A DNA stretch of 64,000 nt, from positions 42,315,222-42,379,221 of the forward strand of contig NC_052354.1 of NCBI RefSeq assembly GCF_009727055.1, read 5' to 3'. The stretch comes from Benincasa hispida (Eukaryota; Streptophyta; Magnoliopsida; Cucurbitales; Cucurbitaceae). The notes below the pieces were generated by a model, which made no database searches, was not told the DNA's origin, and saw only the letters and a program-made list of their open reading frames with translations. Below are positions 11,201 to 23,556 of the stretch, in pieces (position 1 is the stretch's first letter; each line of letters begins with the position of its first letter). A program made the translations under genes and the position numbers.

Positions 11201-13141
11201 TTCTGCAAGGAAAGAAGATCTTAAAGTGGAGTTGCCGACTGATATAGTTGATAAAGAAAGTGGAAAGAGAAGGACAGAGGCAGGTTCTGCCCCTGCAACC
11301 ATGAATCAAATGAACTGTAGCACTGACTCTTTCATAGTGGCTAATCACAATGACTCCATCAAAGCAATTTATCCAAAAGATAGAAAAAGAAGTGTTAATC
11401 AAGATGGCTTGCATCATGTTCATACCAACGGTTTTCAAAATACAGTTGGTAAGCAATTTCCTACATGTTCCTGCATTTTCTTTTTGTTATGCTTTAGGTC
11501 TGGAAACATTTTTCTCTGACGCTTGTAATGAACCAGTTTTAATTGCATGACCTTCTTGCTATATGATATGTAAATTCTACTTCATTCGAGAAATTCTAAC
11601 CTTTGCTGTGGTAATATTTCTTATATTTCAAAACATTGTAGATCTATCAGAAATGATGCCTTTTAGACTGGGTCTTAAGATATCTGTTATGCACCTTGAC
11701 CTCTGGAAAGGTGTTCTTTAACCATATTCACATTTATATTGTTATACACGAGCAATCTGAATCTCATTTTAAAATAGGTTATTCAGTTGAGCACTCCCAG
11801 GTTTTGATAATTTCCCTTTTGTAACTTTCCTTTGTTATGATTGAATGACCGACCTTTATTAGACTCAATCCAAACATTGCACATTTTTTCTTCAGCAAGG
11901 GCATATTTTGCAGTAATTCAGGGCAATCTTATGAAGCGTTACTCTTCTATTTCTGATGGGAAGATCAAGTGTTGTGCTTTATAATCCTATTAATTTTTTT
12001 TCCTACGAGTAATACTATAATACTATTGATTGCAGATGCTGAGACTTTTTACAACTTATTTATATTTCTAATGAGTCAAAAATTGTTTTTATTGCAGTCG
12101 AGCAGTGGAATGGGATAGACATGCCTTCATCTGAGAATGGGTTCACTGGTACAGAGAATATTAGCATCGGCTATGTTGCAGATGAATGGTGAGTAAAAAA
12201 TTTCTCATTGACCTTTTTCTTATTTACTAATGGCTTTGTCAGTTGATTATAGTCCGCTCAAGGGGAAGAAAGTTATGAAGTTGCAAGCTATAGTGACCTT
12301 TATTTCAATTTTTTTTCTTGAATATATAGGCATTTAATTAATTTAAAGGGATATCTTTAACCTGTATTTATCTGACAGATACAATAGTCTGTTACCATTT
12401 CAATATGATCAATACGAACGTTTGGATTGCTTTTCAATATTCTCATAACTAGATTTACTACTGTTTCTTTTTGTGCTTGTTTTAGAAAGAATGTGTTAAC
12501 AGCCCAAAGTGGTCAAATTATACTCCCTCTTGCGAGAAAAGGAAGTTTTTGTGGTGAGAGTTTGTGCCATTTAGTGGAGGCTTTGGAAAGAAGGAACAAT
12601 AGGATCTATAGGGAGCGGGAGAGATTTTTGGATGTTTGGTCTCTTGCTCGATTCTATAATTCTTTGTGGACTTCGATTACAGTACTCTTTTAGTCGGTAG
12701 GTCTTATTTTACTTGATTGGAGGCCGCATTTGTAGGTTGCCTCAGTCTTTTGTGGGCTCTCATTTTTCTTTGTTCCTTGTATTTCTTTATTTTTTCTCAA
12801 TGAAAGCTTAGTTCTCGTTAAAAAGAAACTTAAACGCATGCACAAAAGATAGTATAGATGAAGAGATATTAGCAAAAGGGAAGTTAAGTTTCCAACTCCT
12901 AATTATACCGCTTTCTTATATAGAAAACTGCTAAGAAATGTAAGATATTTTGACGATGTTTCTATATGCCAAATTTTATAGGGACGAAGAATACGATCAA
13001 GGGAAGAGGAAGAAGATCCGACAATTCAAACACTCATTTGGTGGACCAAATCCTTTCCAAGAGATTGCTACCAAAAAATCACAGTTAAAGAAGCTAAAGC
13101 TGGAAAGATCTGGATCTGCAAACGAACCATTTAGGATATGA
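5294..13141 (+). CDS. UBP23: Ubiquitin carboxyl-terminal hydrolase, UBP23 type
   Basis: Cysteine protease of the USP family that removes ubiquitin from proteins. Ten exons with GT-AG introns fit in phase: 5294-5608, 6494-6608, 7901-8011, 8181-8353, 8474-8803, 9606-9731, 9856-10464, 10569-11448, 12098-12188 and 12982-13141, giving about 969 residues. The Cys box '[16 protein letters not shown]' places the nucleophile near Cys116. The His box '[14 protein letters not shown]' places His near 371, and 'ALDDNR' follows. Two CxxC pairs (Cys241/244 and Cys289/292) form the USP zinc ribbon. A variable acidic-basic tail with a lysine cluster 'KKKKHRRKK' suggests nuclear targeting. The C-terminal block '[15 protein letters not shown]' and 'GPNPFQ' is what I remember from Arabidopsis UBP23 (about 860 residues). 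The ATG at 5294 is the first in frame. Exon 8 may hide a 93-base intron (10668-10760). Confidence 0.93.
6795..6900 (-). repeat. tRNA-derived SINE-like fragment in intron 2
   Basis: Read on the minus strand, an A-box-like 'tagcagttcagcc' is followed by a B-box-like 'gcgttcaaatcc' and then 'ccaccccac'. This is the arrangement of a Pol III promoter in a tRNA-related SINE. Related sequence lies at 39350-39470. Boundaries are approximate. Confidence 0.45.
6934..7670. mobile_element. Outer MITE-like foldback element in intron 2
   Basis: The left end 'ggccatgtttgtttcc' is matched in inverted orientation by the right end 'ggtaaacatgccc'. Inner arm sequence also pairs: 'aatcc' and 'gattac' motifs on the left mirror the run of 'attatgattac' motifs near 7625-7650. 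TTA-like bases flank both ends. It contains a second element at about 7303-7556. Probably Tourist-like (PIF/Harbinger), by inference. Confidence 0.55.
7303..7556. mobile_element. Inner Tourist-like MITE nested in the first
   Basis: The terminal inverted repeats are 'gggcttgtttgggaggctt' on the left and 'aagctcccaaacagccc' on the right, flanked by TAA and TTA. A GGGCTGTTTGG-type end with a TTA/TAA target duplication is typical of Tourist-like MITEs. About 250 bases, no coding capacity. Confidence 0.65.
10668..10760 (+). other. Possible 93-base intron inside UBP23 exon 8
   Basis: It starts 'gtgcat' after AAG and ends with a pyrimidine-rich tract and 'tttttcccag'. It is a multiple of three and has no stop, so it can be spliced or read through without changing frame. 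The encoded residues fit the surrounding protein poorly. With splicing the protein would be about 938 residues. Confidence 0.4.
12480..12835 (+). mobile_element. LINE 3' fragment in UBP23 intron 9
   Basis: Short reading frames encode the C-terminal signature of plant LINE ORF2 ('[14 protein letters not shown]', '[12 protein letters not shown]'). They are followed by the LINE 3' UTR pattern 'tttctcaatgaaagctta' and an A-rich end. It is 5'-truncated, as is usual for LINEs, and lies in the sense orientation of the host gene. Confidence 0.7.
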
Positions 13142-14439
13142 AGAAAATACGATGTGCCCCGCAGGCTGTAAGTAAGTTCTTACTTGACTTAACTTGCGGG
13201 TACTTCTACCAATTTTGATGTAGCATTCTTCTTGGGCTCCATTGATTAAGTGTTGTTATTTTCCCCTTGGGAAAAGAGGGTAGTATTTTAGATGTTTTAT
13301 ATGAATTTAACTCCCTGTTCCTAATATTACTGCAAGAGAATGAGCCAGATAATTGTGTAACTTGGAGATTATTCTATCAAGAATCAGTATGAGTTTTCTG
13401 TTTCATGTTTTTCCAAAACAAACTCTTATAATTTGGAAGTTCAAATCTCTATGAAACTGGCTGAAAATGATGTCTTGTTCTATTTTGAAGTATTCAGTCT
13501 GTTTTATTTTCAATTTATAACTTTGAAAGTTTTTCTGACTCTTTCTTTGCTGGCACTGTGGCACATTAGGAATTGTGCATAGACATTAAAGATAAATTTA
13601 TTATCTTTATTGTCTAATGTGCTTTTGATCTAACTGACATCTTTTTAATAAAAAGAATTAAAATATTAGATTGTGGATTAATCCTAATAGTATCTTAAGT
13701 TTTCAATTTTGTTAAATAAGTTTGTGAATTTTACAAGATGTCAAATAGGTTAAAAGATTTATTAGATATAAAGTTAACATCATCATACAATTAAATTTAG
13801 AGATATATTAAATACAAAATTAAAGATTCAAAGGTCTATTAGTTACGTTCTAAAATTTAAAGGCTTATTAGTTAATATTCGGCTTATTAGTTACATGAAT
13901 ATTGAGTTTAGTAGACTTGAACTTGTAATTTTTTTTAAATTAAGTGGTGCTGGGACCGACCTATCTATTATATTGTAATATATATATTTGAAACTGAATA
14001 TCATAAGAGCCAACCAAGACAAAGAAAAAAAGGGGAAAAGAAATTATATTATATATTATGTGTTAATTGATTTGTTAGGTTGATTGTAACTCAAGTTGAG
14101 TGCAAGGAACTTGCTGATCATTTGATAAGATTTGATAAGATCCTAAAATCAACGTTGAAAAAACAATCGATCAAGACATATATAAGCAATCATTGATTTC
14201 AGTATCACTACAAATTTTAATCTATTTGAAGAACCACATCCTACTTTTCAATTTCAATGTAATCTGTCCACTTTAATTGATGTCTTATCTCGATTTAATA
14301 TCAAATGTAAATTAATTTTGATCAAATCAATTATACTAACTTAGTTTAATCGTCCTTTCAATATCAATTTATTCATTATCTTGAAAAATTGAGTTCGTAT
14401 TCATATTTAGTTGATCTTTTGTTTTGTTATGATAATAAT
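13142..14439. other. UBP23 3' flank and intergenic sequence
   Basis: The 3' UTR probably runs into about 13150-13400; no polyadenylation site could be fixed. Positions 13690-13935 carry 'ttattagttac' and 'aggtctattag' text that resembles dispersed AT-rich repeats elsewhere in the window. No gene seen. Confidence 0.4.
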
Positions 14440-14813
14440 TCAATGGTAAATTATTATTTTAGTTTTCATTGGTTCACTTTTAGTACTTGCAATTTAAAAT
14501 TTCAATTTTAATCTTTGCACTTTCAATAAATCGTAAATTTAGTCTGATAAATTTAAATTTTTTTATTTAAAATTTTCTAAATAATTATAATAATTTTATT
14601 CAAGGAAATATATATATATGAAAATCTTTTTAGAATTTAAAGTTAAATTGTTAATAGATATAATTTTTTTTAACCAATAATAAATTAGTGCTAGAGACTA
14701 AATTTAAGATTTATTAATCGATTGAAAGTACATAACCTAAATTAGACGATTGAAAATACAAAGAATAAAATTAACTGCAAAGTAAATGGACCAAAATTGT
14801 ATTTTGGCCTAAT
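14440..14813. repeat. Foldback (MITE-like) repeat, family 1
   Basis: The left arm (14440-14550) and right arm (14690-14813) are imperfect inverted complements, for example 'ctttcaataaatcgtaaattt' on the left against 'aaatttaagatttattaatcg' on the right. Same family as 62-545. No coding capacity. Confidence 0.6.
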
Positions 14814-14829
14814 TTTTGAGCTCATTGCA

Positions 14830-17212
14830 TGTCATGCCCGTCCCGAGCTTACCTCTTTTACTCAGAAGAAGGCATGAAGACGACAGATACAAACCTTTTG
14901 TGATACCTACTGCTTGTCTCTATTGATTTAGCTTTAGCTCAAAATTAACCGAAGATAAAATTAACTTCAAGTTTTCATACATTAGAAATAAAAGTTCATA
15001 TAGTTTAATAGATTTTACAAATCATTTGCCCAACCCATTCCTAATAACTAAATAAGACATTTAACTCATGGCAAACCTCGTCTTCACGTAGCAACCCCAG
15101 ACTCTTTTACTACCTGCGAAGGAAATCATAATAGAAAAGAATGAGTTAAAAGCCCAGTGAGTGGTAATCAAATTACAAAATCTCTTTCAACCCTTAGAGC
15201 AAGGGTTCAATAACAGCATATCAACACCACGAGGTTTCTACTCAAACCTCAGGCTTGTATGTATCTGTTTCCTGTTATCCCTACACACACATAGACAATT
15301 AGCCATATTTCCCTACGTGCACATAGCTCCACCTCGTGTAGGCTCAGAAGCTAGACCCGTTGGTCCTCTAACCATCCCATATGAGGTTCTTCTCATAGAC
15401 TTAGGAACTAGGTCGTTACGACCCCCTGCCCATCCCGTACGAATCCATCATAGGCTCAAAAGCTAGGCTCTAAGACCCCCTAACCATCCCGTGTGCTGTA
15501 TTCTTTTATCATCATATAAATTACACAAACACAAATATGGAATATAAACACATTTATAGAAATACCACTCACAACTTGCTGGTTTTTCCCTTCTTCTTAG
15601 CCTTCTGCCTTCTTAGCATCTCATGTTTAGGGCTAGAATAACCTTAGAATACCTTCTTGGTCCTAAACTTAGCTTACTCACTCTTAATAAACGTGAAACT
15701 AGGCCTTTGAATAACCTAGGACAGTTGTGGACACAAGGTTGATCTTCCTCAGCCTAGTTGGACGCCTGGTTTGTGCTCCCAACGATTAGATGAAGACTCC
15801 AATGCCTAGATGGTTAATCTCAATGCATAGCCACTCCAGCTCAACACATGAACCTCCCTTAAAACCCTAATTCTCTCAAACTCTCCTTTTTTTAGTCTTC
15901 CTCGAGAGAACTTTGAGTTGTGTGGTGAGAGGTGACTCCTTGGGGGGTATCTATAGGCTAACTCAACCCATCCTTGTCAGCAACTCTAAGCTCTCAACTC
16001 ATGGCACCTCCTTTTGCATGAAAATTCTAAGTGTCAACACCATGCAAGGTCCAATACAAAGGTTCTTGATACCTTAAACTTGCATGCAAGTCTTAGGTGT
16101 CTACACCATGCATAGGCCAATGCAACCCTCTGAGATGTCAATCCAACACTTTGCATGCTCTTTGCTTGTCTCCTAGGCGTCCACCTCCTTCTTGGCTTAG
16201 CCAAGACTTCATTTGATTAAGCCACGTGCCTCACTTTGCTGTCAACTTGACTTTACTCCTTAAGGAACTCATCTCCAACGCATAGGTTCTCCAAAAATGT
16301 CTAAAAACTTCCTTACTATGCGTCCATAGTGGTGCTCAAGCATACCTCATTTGGTTTGGGTATCCAAAGCCATTCTCTTGAGGTTTATACTTCCCAAAGT
16401 AACTTTTTCAAATGTCTAACACATTGGTCCATGCGTCCAAACATGTATGTTCTCTCAAGGTATGCATTCACCATGTATCTCCTAGGGTTTCTTGGTGCAC
16501 GTCTTCCTAAGTGGTTGCCTCATGCTTAAATCTTGCTCTTCATATGCCCAAATGGTATTCACATAGCTCTCTATGCATCCATTCCACCATTAATGCGTCT
16601 AACCCTCAAGTCCTTAGGGCATCATCCACTTATTGTGCCATATGTTGTCCAACACTTAGCCAAATTCTCAACTTGAACATACCATGCATTCACCATCAGT
16701 GTCCTATGCGTCCAACCCTATTTCCTCATTTGGTTGTGCAAGTTCAACGCATGGTTGTCCAATACTTAACCAATTCTTCCCTTATGAACTAAACTACGTG
16801 TCCACTTTTGCCTCTAGCACTTAGCCAATTTTTAGACCATGCTGTGAGTTCAAACTTCCCCTCTTAAGGTTCAGACACATGGCTCCCTTTTATCCTAAGT
16901 GTTTAGGCATACTTATCCCTTTTAAATACTTAAATATGCTCCCAGCCTTCCTTCCTAATACTTAACTAAATTTTGCTCCTTTTGGACCAACTCATGCCCT
17001 CAAGCTCTTCTAGGCCCGAAACATAGTTTGAACACTTTGCCAAAATTCTGACTCCAACCTACTATGCCCCCCAACACTTAGAAATTTTCCTAAATACCAA
17101 TATGCTTCTCTAAAGCATAGTTCAGACACTTAGCCAAAATTTTACTTTTAAGGCTTCAAGTATGAGTTCATCCTTCAATCTTATGGGGTTTTGTGGAAGC
17201 CTGGGTGTCACA
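14830..17212 (-). mobile_element. Solo LTR, probably Ty3/gypsy
   Basis: A 2383-base unit begins TGTCATGCCC and ends GGGTGTCACA. It is flanked on both sides by the 5-bp target duplication TTGCA (14825-14829 and 17213-17217). There is no internal retrotransposon sequence, so it fits a solo LTR left after recombination between two LTRs. Read on the minus strand it starts TGTGACACCC and ends GGGCATGACA, as I recall for Del/Tekay-type LTRs, hence the orientation. It contains an imperfect repeat at about 16010-16130. Short open frames inside it have no recognisable product. Confidence 0.85.
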
Positions 17213-17217
17213 TTGCA

Positions 17218-17386
17218 TCTATAGCAATAAAATATTGAAAAAATAGCAAAACTTAAAATTAATTGAAAATATAGCAAAATTTACTTCCAGCTCATAAAAA
17301 ATGTGCAAAATGCCATTGAAGGAACAAAAAAAAAAGTTGCCGGAGATATGGAATTCTCGATTTTTGAAGTATATCATTGATAGACT

Positions 17387-17422
<36 letters not shown>

Positions 17423-17611
17423 GATATCACTAATAATTACCTACCTTTTATCACCGACATGACTAGTATATGATATCACTAATATCTACCTGAGTTCTAT
17501 CATGGATATTACTGATATACGAATTTCATCAATATCTACCTAAGTTATATCACTGATATCTATGCAAGTCATATCACCAATATCATTAGTATATCGCTGA
17601 CATTTACCTAA
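17218..17611. repeat. Spacer with (TA)n and 'atatcac' repeats
   Basis: A pure (TA)n run lies at about 17390-17420. It is followed by about seven degenerate copies of 'atatcactaatatctacct' up to 17600, a variant of the motif at 3485-3605. No gene. Confidence 0.6.
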
Positions 17612-17616
17612 ATTAT

Positions 17617-19704
17617 TGAAGGAGATCCTTGAGCGGAAGCGGATCGTCCAAATTCCATTAATTATTGAAAACATAATTTACAGTAAACATACAAGATATG
17701 CATTCAAAATAAATTACACAATGCTTGATACAAGAAAAAAGGTTCAAGATACATAACCCTTGAAGAACCTTTCTCTTCACCTATCCCTCGAACAATCACG
17801 AGCCTCGAACATAAACAACTCTTGAAGACCTTCTTCAAGAACTTCTCGAACTAAACATAGTAGACGCTACCACAATGAGCCTTTAGTATTCTTGGGGTGA
17901 GAACCCAAGAGTGGTGGACTCTAACTATTTTGGTTGGGAGGGATAATTTGAGTTTGGAGGAAGAAGATTGAGAAAACACACAGAACTTTTCTGCAACTTT
18001 CAATCGTTTAGCAATTCCAATGTTAGCCGTTTAGGAAGAAGAGAAAACACTTTTCTTTATTCCTCTTACCACAAAATCAATAACCACCTACTAAGATGAT
18101 TGAAGAGAAAAGGTTGGGAAGTTATTATTCAAATAATAATAAAATAATATAAATAAATATGATAATTAACTTGTCATATTATATTTATATTAAATTATAT
18201 GTTATATCAAATAAAACAAATAACCTATAGTTTTAATATTGTATCACGTATAATATAAACTATAGTTTTTTTTTCTCTATTTTATGGCATTTAATATAAA
18301 TCATATTTATATTAAATTTAACAACTATGAATCACATTCATAGAAAAAATATTTGAATCTCATTTAAATATTTATTTTCTCCAATTAAACTATAATGTAT
18401 CAAATACATTATAATAATTATATCATATATAATTGAAACAATTTAATTATATCATATATAATTAAATCCCTCTTATTAATTTGAATAATTCAAATTAACC
18501 CAAAAACTGATTCTCAACTAAATTCTTTTGAGTTACCAAGGGGACGTTGTGGACTTGTAACTTGAAGCTCCAATTGTACATGAATAATTAATTAAACTCT
18601 TTAATTACATTATCCACCATTCGTTAGTTGTGGACAGTCCACTAAAGACCGACAACTGCACCTTTCGTACTACAGATATATTTTTGTGTCTATTGGATAT
18701 AACCAATCAGCCGTACGATGACCCTTCACAAATTGCTCGTAAGTACAATTAGGCCAAATTACCGTTTTGCCCCCGTAGCCAAATTACCATTTTGCCCCTG
18801 TAGTTATATCTAACTTCTTAAGTATCACTGATCCCTCTAATTAACAATAGATCATAGTTCCATTATGACTAAACCCTTCTCGGGCTAGGAGAAGGTGTTA
18901 GGAGAAGGTGTGGCGCCAAATTGTCCAAGACTCGGAATCAGCCCTTAAAGGAACAATTTATCTACTTATCCCTGTTTCGGGGAAGGAGTGAATTCCATCT
19001 TGTGTAGTTGTGTTTCCAGCTCCCCAATCAGACGAATCCCTAAAATGGTAGGNGGAAGGAGTGAATTCCATCTTGTGTAGTTGTGTTTCCAGCTCCCCAA
19101 TCAGACGAATCCCTAAAATGGTAGGCTTGTTGAGTTGGCGATCTGACCATTCTCACCCATACAAATCAAAGGACCGCCCTCATAGGCAGGAGTTTACAAC
19201 CCACTTAAGATTCAAGTCATGTTACCTATGGTCATCCTGGTGAAATGAAAGTCTCTATTATGAATGGTATTATATAATGAGACCAAACATTTTGTGGTCT
19301 GGTCTTATATAAACTTCTTTGTATAGAATATCCCTACTTGTATGTCTAATATATGAATGATCAGGATCAGATCATTTGAGGCACTTTACAACAATTGTAA
19401 TACCTATAAAACGGGCAATACTCACAGTGTCACCAGGATAAGGTACCCAACCTTATCCATCTGCTACAAATCATTTAGGTTATCACTTAAACATGATCCA
19501 CCTATATGTCTCCACATACATGTTTAAGTTATAAAAATAATCTTGGATGTTAGTTTATTGGTTTGTAGTTAATGTAACTAAAATATCACATATTTTATAG
19601 ACAAAGTGAATAAAATATCATATATTATTAATCACATAAGAGTTTGTTCATACAATGTTTACAAACTATAAGACCCTAAGAGATATAGGGCATCAACCTC
19701 AACA
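17617..19704 (-). mobile_element. Solo LTR of the 2-kb family (family B, copy 1)
   Basis: Begins 'tgaaggagatccttgagcgg' and ends 'catcaacctcaaca' on the plus strand, flanked on both sides by ATTAT (17612-17616 and 19705-19709). Read on the minus strand it starts TGTTGAGGTTGATGCCC, like the start of the 41927 copy. Homologous copies lie at 41927-44174, 56796-58447, 58449-60569 and 62930-64000. It includes an N at 19053 with a 72-base duplication. There is no coding capacity. The superfamily is not certain. Confidence 0.82.
18981..19125. repeat. 72-base direct duplication around a single N
   Basis: Positions 18981-19052 and 19054-19125 read the same, separated by one N at 19053. Other copies of this LTR have the segment once. 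This looks like two contig ends that overlap but were not merged. Confidence 0.85.
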
Positions 19705-19709
19705 ATTAT

Positions 19710-20619
19710 AACGCTAATATACAAACTATGAACCCATTTGATAACGTTCCCGTTTCTCATTTCCTTTATAAAAAAATGCCAAATTTGAGAAATTAAGAAA
19801 AGTAGTTTCTTTCAGTTTTGTTTCTATTTGGTATGTATATTTAATGTTCAAATTTTATAATCAATCTTGAAAATTAGCTTATTGGTATTGAGACATCTAT
19901 CAAAATGGTGGACTCCTCAAATCTTGGGTTTGAAATTCAACCTCATTAATTTTTTTAAAAAAATATTTTTAATTAAAGAGTAAAAGTAAACAGAACTTTC
20001 ATAAGAATCAAAATTAACAATGAACATATCGAAAGAAGAAGCTGAATCACCACCACCACGCATATTAATGGAGAAGAGAGATGGAGATAGAAATATTATT
20101 TTAAAGATTTGCTAAATTTGCAAATCTTTTTTTAAAATTGCTATATTGACCTATTCTAGTTTTAATGGTTTTCAACTCTGTTAGTTTTTTTTTTTTTTTT
20201 TTTCTTAATTTAAAAAAAAGATTTTTATTGAAGAAACCTTATTAGTCCTTGAGCTTCTTTCAAATGGTTGATTTGCAAATAACATGCTTTGTTCTATTTC
20301 TGAAGTTACTTTATTCTTTCATGGTACTTTTTGAGATCCCAAACTATTTATGACTCTACTTTAATATTTAAGAAATTATCAATTCCCATGGGTTTCTTTA
20401 TTATCTTCAAGAGCTAACTCATTGGGTTTAAGGAGAGCATAGAGAATTAATTTTTCTATTTGGAATAAAAATCAAATTGTTATTGTTATTATTATTATTT
20501 TCTAAAATTGCCAAATTTGTAATTTATCTATTTATTTGATTTTGAAATTTAGAGACTAAATTATAACCACTCCAAAATTCAACCTGAATAATGCATGCTA
20601 TTAATTTATTATCTATTAG
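19710..20619. other. Intergenic, possible SINE-like piece near 19870-19950
   Basis: Positions 19876-19950 contain an A-box-like 'tagcttattggta' and a weak B-box-like 'gggtttgaaattcaacc'. The rest is AT-rich with T-runs. No gene. Confidence 0.3.
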
Positions 20620-21524
20620 GCATTCAACTTTAGTGTCTTCTTTCTTTGAAGCCTGGTCAATTATTACATACATGAAATCTATTTTATTTGCTATTCATTA
20701 AATATATATGATAGCCTTTTCTAATGATTTAAAACATTATTAGATAATTATTCAAGTCCAAGATTATGGCACCCATCAAAATCTAAGATCCAATTTGACA
20801 AATGTTGAAATTAAAGTTGAGTATGAAAAATAAATAGTTAGGTAAATTATAAATTTTATCACTTAACTTTTAGGTTTGTGTGTCTAATAAATACCTAAAC
20901 CTATAATTTTGTGTTTAATAAGTATGTAAGTATTGTTAATCTAAGTATAGTTCAACTCGTTAAAGTCATATATCATCCAAAAAAAAAAAAAAAAGTCAAA
21001 ACTGTCTTAAATTTATAGATTTATTACACATAGATTTAAAAGTTATTACTTGCTTTAAAAAGTTTGATTAATTATTTAATTTATTATTTTAACAATATAG
21101 CAAAAGACTAAGGAAGGGGACTCAAAAACTATGACCATGGTTGATAAGGCTCATGTTGACTAATTAAAGCTTAGCAAATCAATTTTCATTCTTAAAAAAG
21201 GAATTCTCATGTTTGATTTTGGGAGGAAAAAAGTTTATATATACATATATATATGTATGTATGTATATAATAGAAAAATTGGAAATATAATAATCACGTC
21301 CGAAGTATTTGGATGTATAGTATAATGCAAAAAAATTTGCAAATATAGTACAGTTTAAAAGAATTTACGAATATAATAGAATTTAGATTTTGTTTTCGAA
21401 GTCTATCAATGTAGACTATATTATTGGTAAGAGTCTATTATTCATAGATTCATGACTACATTTGCAATTTTTCTATGTTATTTTATGATTCATTTTGTGA
21501 ATTTAATTTCTAAATTTTGTTATG

Positions 21525-21569
<45 letters not shown>

Positions 21570-21606
21570 TTTACTTTTTCAGCGCTGTTCTGAAAATTAA
21601 GAAGCA
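20620..21606 (+). promoter_or_regulatory. Duplicated upstream region of the PUP pseudogene
   Basis: Segments here match the region upstream of the intact PUP gene (22680-24128) in the same order: 'cttctttcttt', 'tgattta(a)aa', 'atcaaaatctaagat', 'tgaaaaataaa', 'gactaa(g/a)g' and 'ttttcag' just before the ATG. The promoter and the 5' UTR intron acceptor were therefore copied with the gene. A T-run of about 40 lies near 21525-21568. Confidence 0.6.
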
Positions 21607-22041
21607 ATGTCTAATGATGATTCTTATATATCAATGGATGAAATGGACAAAAATCTGAGAAGCAAATCTCAAGCATAAAGCAAATGGCTTTAGAAACATT
21701 TAGAACAAAGCAAATCTCACATTGGATTGTTCTTACTCTAAGCAGTGTATCAATGTGGTAATATTCTCTGCTCTACCGCGTCGCTTTTGGGACCATCATC
21801 CCTCGTGTTCTTCGTACGATTCCGCTTTCTTCTTGCTAGAAATCGACTCAATGCTTCGATATTCAATGCCATTGTCATTATCACTACTGCAATTATAATG
21901 ATCGGTTTGGATTCAAATTCAGATACACATGGAGACATAACTAATCAACAATACGTATCGAGTTTCGTATTGGATATATTAGCTTCTGCTGTCCATAGAA
22001 AGCTAATTTTCAATAAGTTACTCCATAGAAAGTTTAGGTAA
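21607..22041 (+). pseudogene. Purine permease (PUP) pseudogene
   Basis: The first codons match the intact neighbour: 'DDSYISMDEMD' against 'DDSYISMDEME'. The frame is lost after about 15 codons. It then lacks roughly 100 codons, from the first membrane segment to the 'PSSLVF' region. It resumes with 'LNASIFNAIVIITTAIIMIG' and 'NSDTHGDITNQQY', loses several residues around 'AVHRKLIFNKLLHRK', and stops. The C-terminal third of the transporter is absent. A tandem duplicate of the gene at 24129; not functional. Confidence 0.88.
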
Positions 22042-23500
22042 TGATGATGTTAAATGGAGGGACTAAAATGGATTATTTTCTAAAAATTGAAAATTTGATT
22101 TTCTGATTTTGAAATTTAAAGACTAAATTGACACAAATTCAAAAATTTACAGATCAAATAGATAATTTACCCTTAGTTTTAACATTACGAAACTTTAAAT
22201 TATAATTTGATTAAAATTACTAAACTAGTCACCTCAACTAGTCCGATTAGTAAAATATCTCTACCTGATCACTAAATATCTCTAGATTTAAATTTATATT
22301 GTTGTACTACTTTGGAAAAAGAAATTGTTATTTAATTAGGAGAAGTGCAAACATGATGGATCTATAAATAATAATTAATTATTATTTCTGATTTTGTATG
22401 AATTGTTACTTGGATTTACGATTATTCATTACCATTCAACTATATCCGCATTTTTTTTTATCTGCAATGCATAGTATACATCAGTGCAGAGCTAGCCTAT
22501 TATACTAGGCTATTTTTATATAATTTATATATAGATTTAACCAATTATATATATATTATATAATATATTTTAGATAAAGGTATATAAAGGATATTTTATA
22601 CTATACTATTTCTTTTTCTAATATTTTTAATTAATCTTTATAACGATAACGAAATTAAGATAATTATCTATTTTGTGTCTTCTTTCTTCGTTTAAGTCCC
22701 ATCAATTATTAAATACTTGACAGCTTTTCTGTAATTCATTAAATATAAATAATAGCTTTTTGTAATGATTTAAAAAATTAGAATTTTATTCAAGTCTAAA
22801 ATAAAGATGGTTGCTCTAATCAAAATCTAAGATTTGATTTGATAAAAAAGTTGATATGTAGAGTTTGAAAAATAAAGTAGTTAAATTACAAGTTTATTTT
22901 CTTAATGTTTGTGTCTAATAAATACTTAAAATTTTAATTTTATAGTTAATAAATTCATAAATATATTACCAACTTAAATATAGTTTAATTGCAAAGTTGA
23001 TGAATCTATTAGATTTAAACAACATATTAGATACTTTTAAAGTTTAATTAATATATTTATTTACTAGTTCAACATCATAAGAAAAGACTAAAGAGAATGA
23101 TTTAAATTCTGATTTTTTGGTTGATCATGTTTATTTTGACAATTAAGCTAAAGTTTAGTGATTAAACTTATAATTTAATTAAAAAATCGTTAATTCGAAT
23201 ATAACCTAGTATTGAATGGTTGAATTTTTATATTCTTCCATGGTTTATTTGTGGAGGGAAAAATATTTATAAAATTGTATGTATATTATATATAATTTTT
23301 TTTTAAAAAATCCCTCACATGGGGGATATTAATAAAATTATATATACCACTAAAAAAATCCCACCCTTGATCCAATAAAATTATTTAAAAAAAACTTAAA
23401 AAATTCCCACGTTAGATTCATGGGGGGAAATATTTTAAAATATAATTTAATTTTTTAATAAAAAAATATATATTTAATGGACATTGTTGTTTAAATCTTA
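22042..23500. other. Intergenic, then upstream region of the intact PUP gene
   Basis: AT-rich. 22680-23290 is the homologue of 20620-21270 (see the pseudogene upstream region). A (TA)-rich stretch lies at 22500-22620. No gene. Confidence 0.5.
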
Positions 23501-23556
23501 ATCAAAAGCTCAAAGCAGAGTGATCAGGACTCTCAACCTAATCTGGCTTCATCTTT

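Noticed and set aside
15161..15466. 101-codon open frame
   Set aside because: Lies inside the solo LTR 14830-17212 and resembles no protein family; chance frame in C-rich LTR text.
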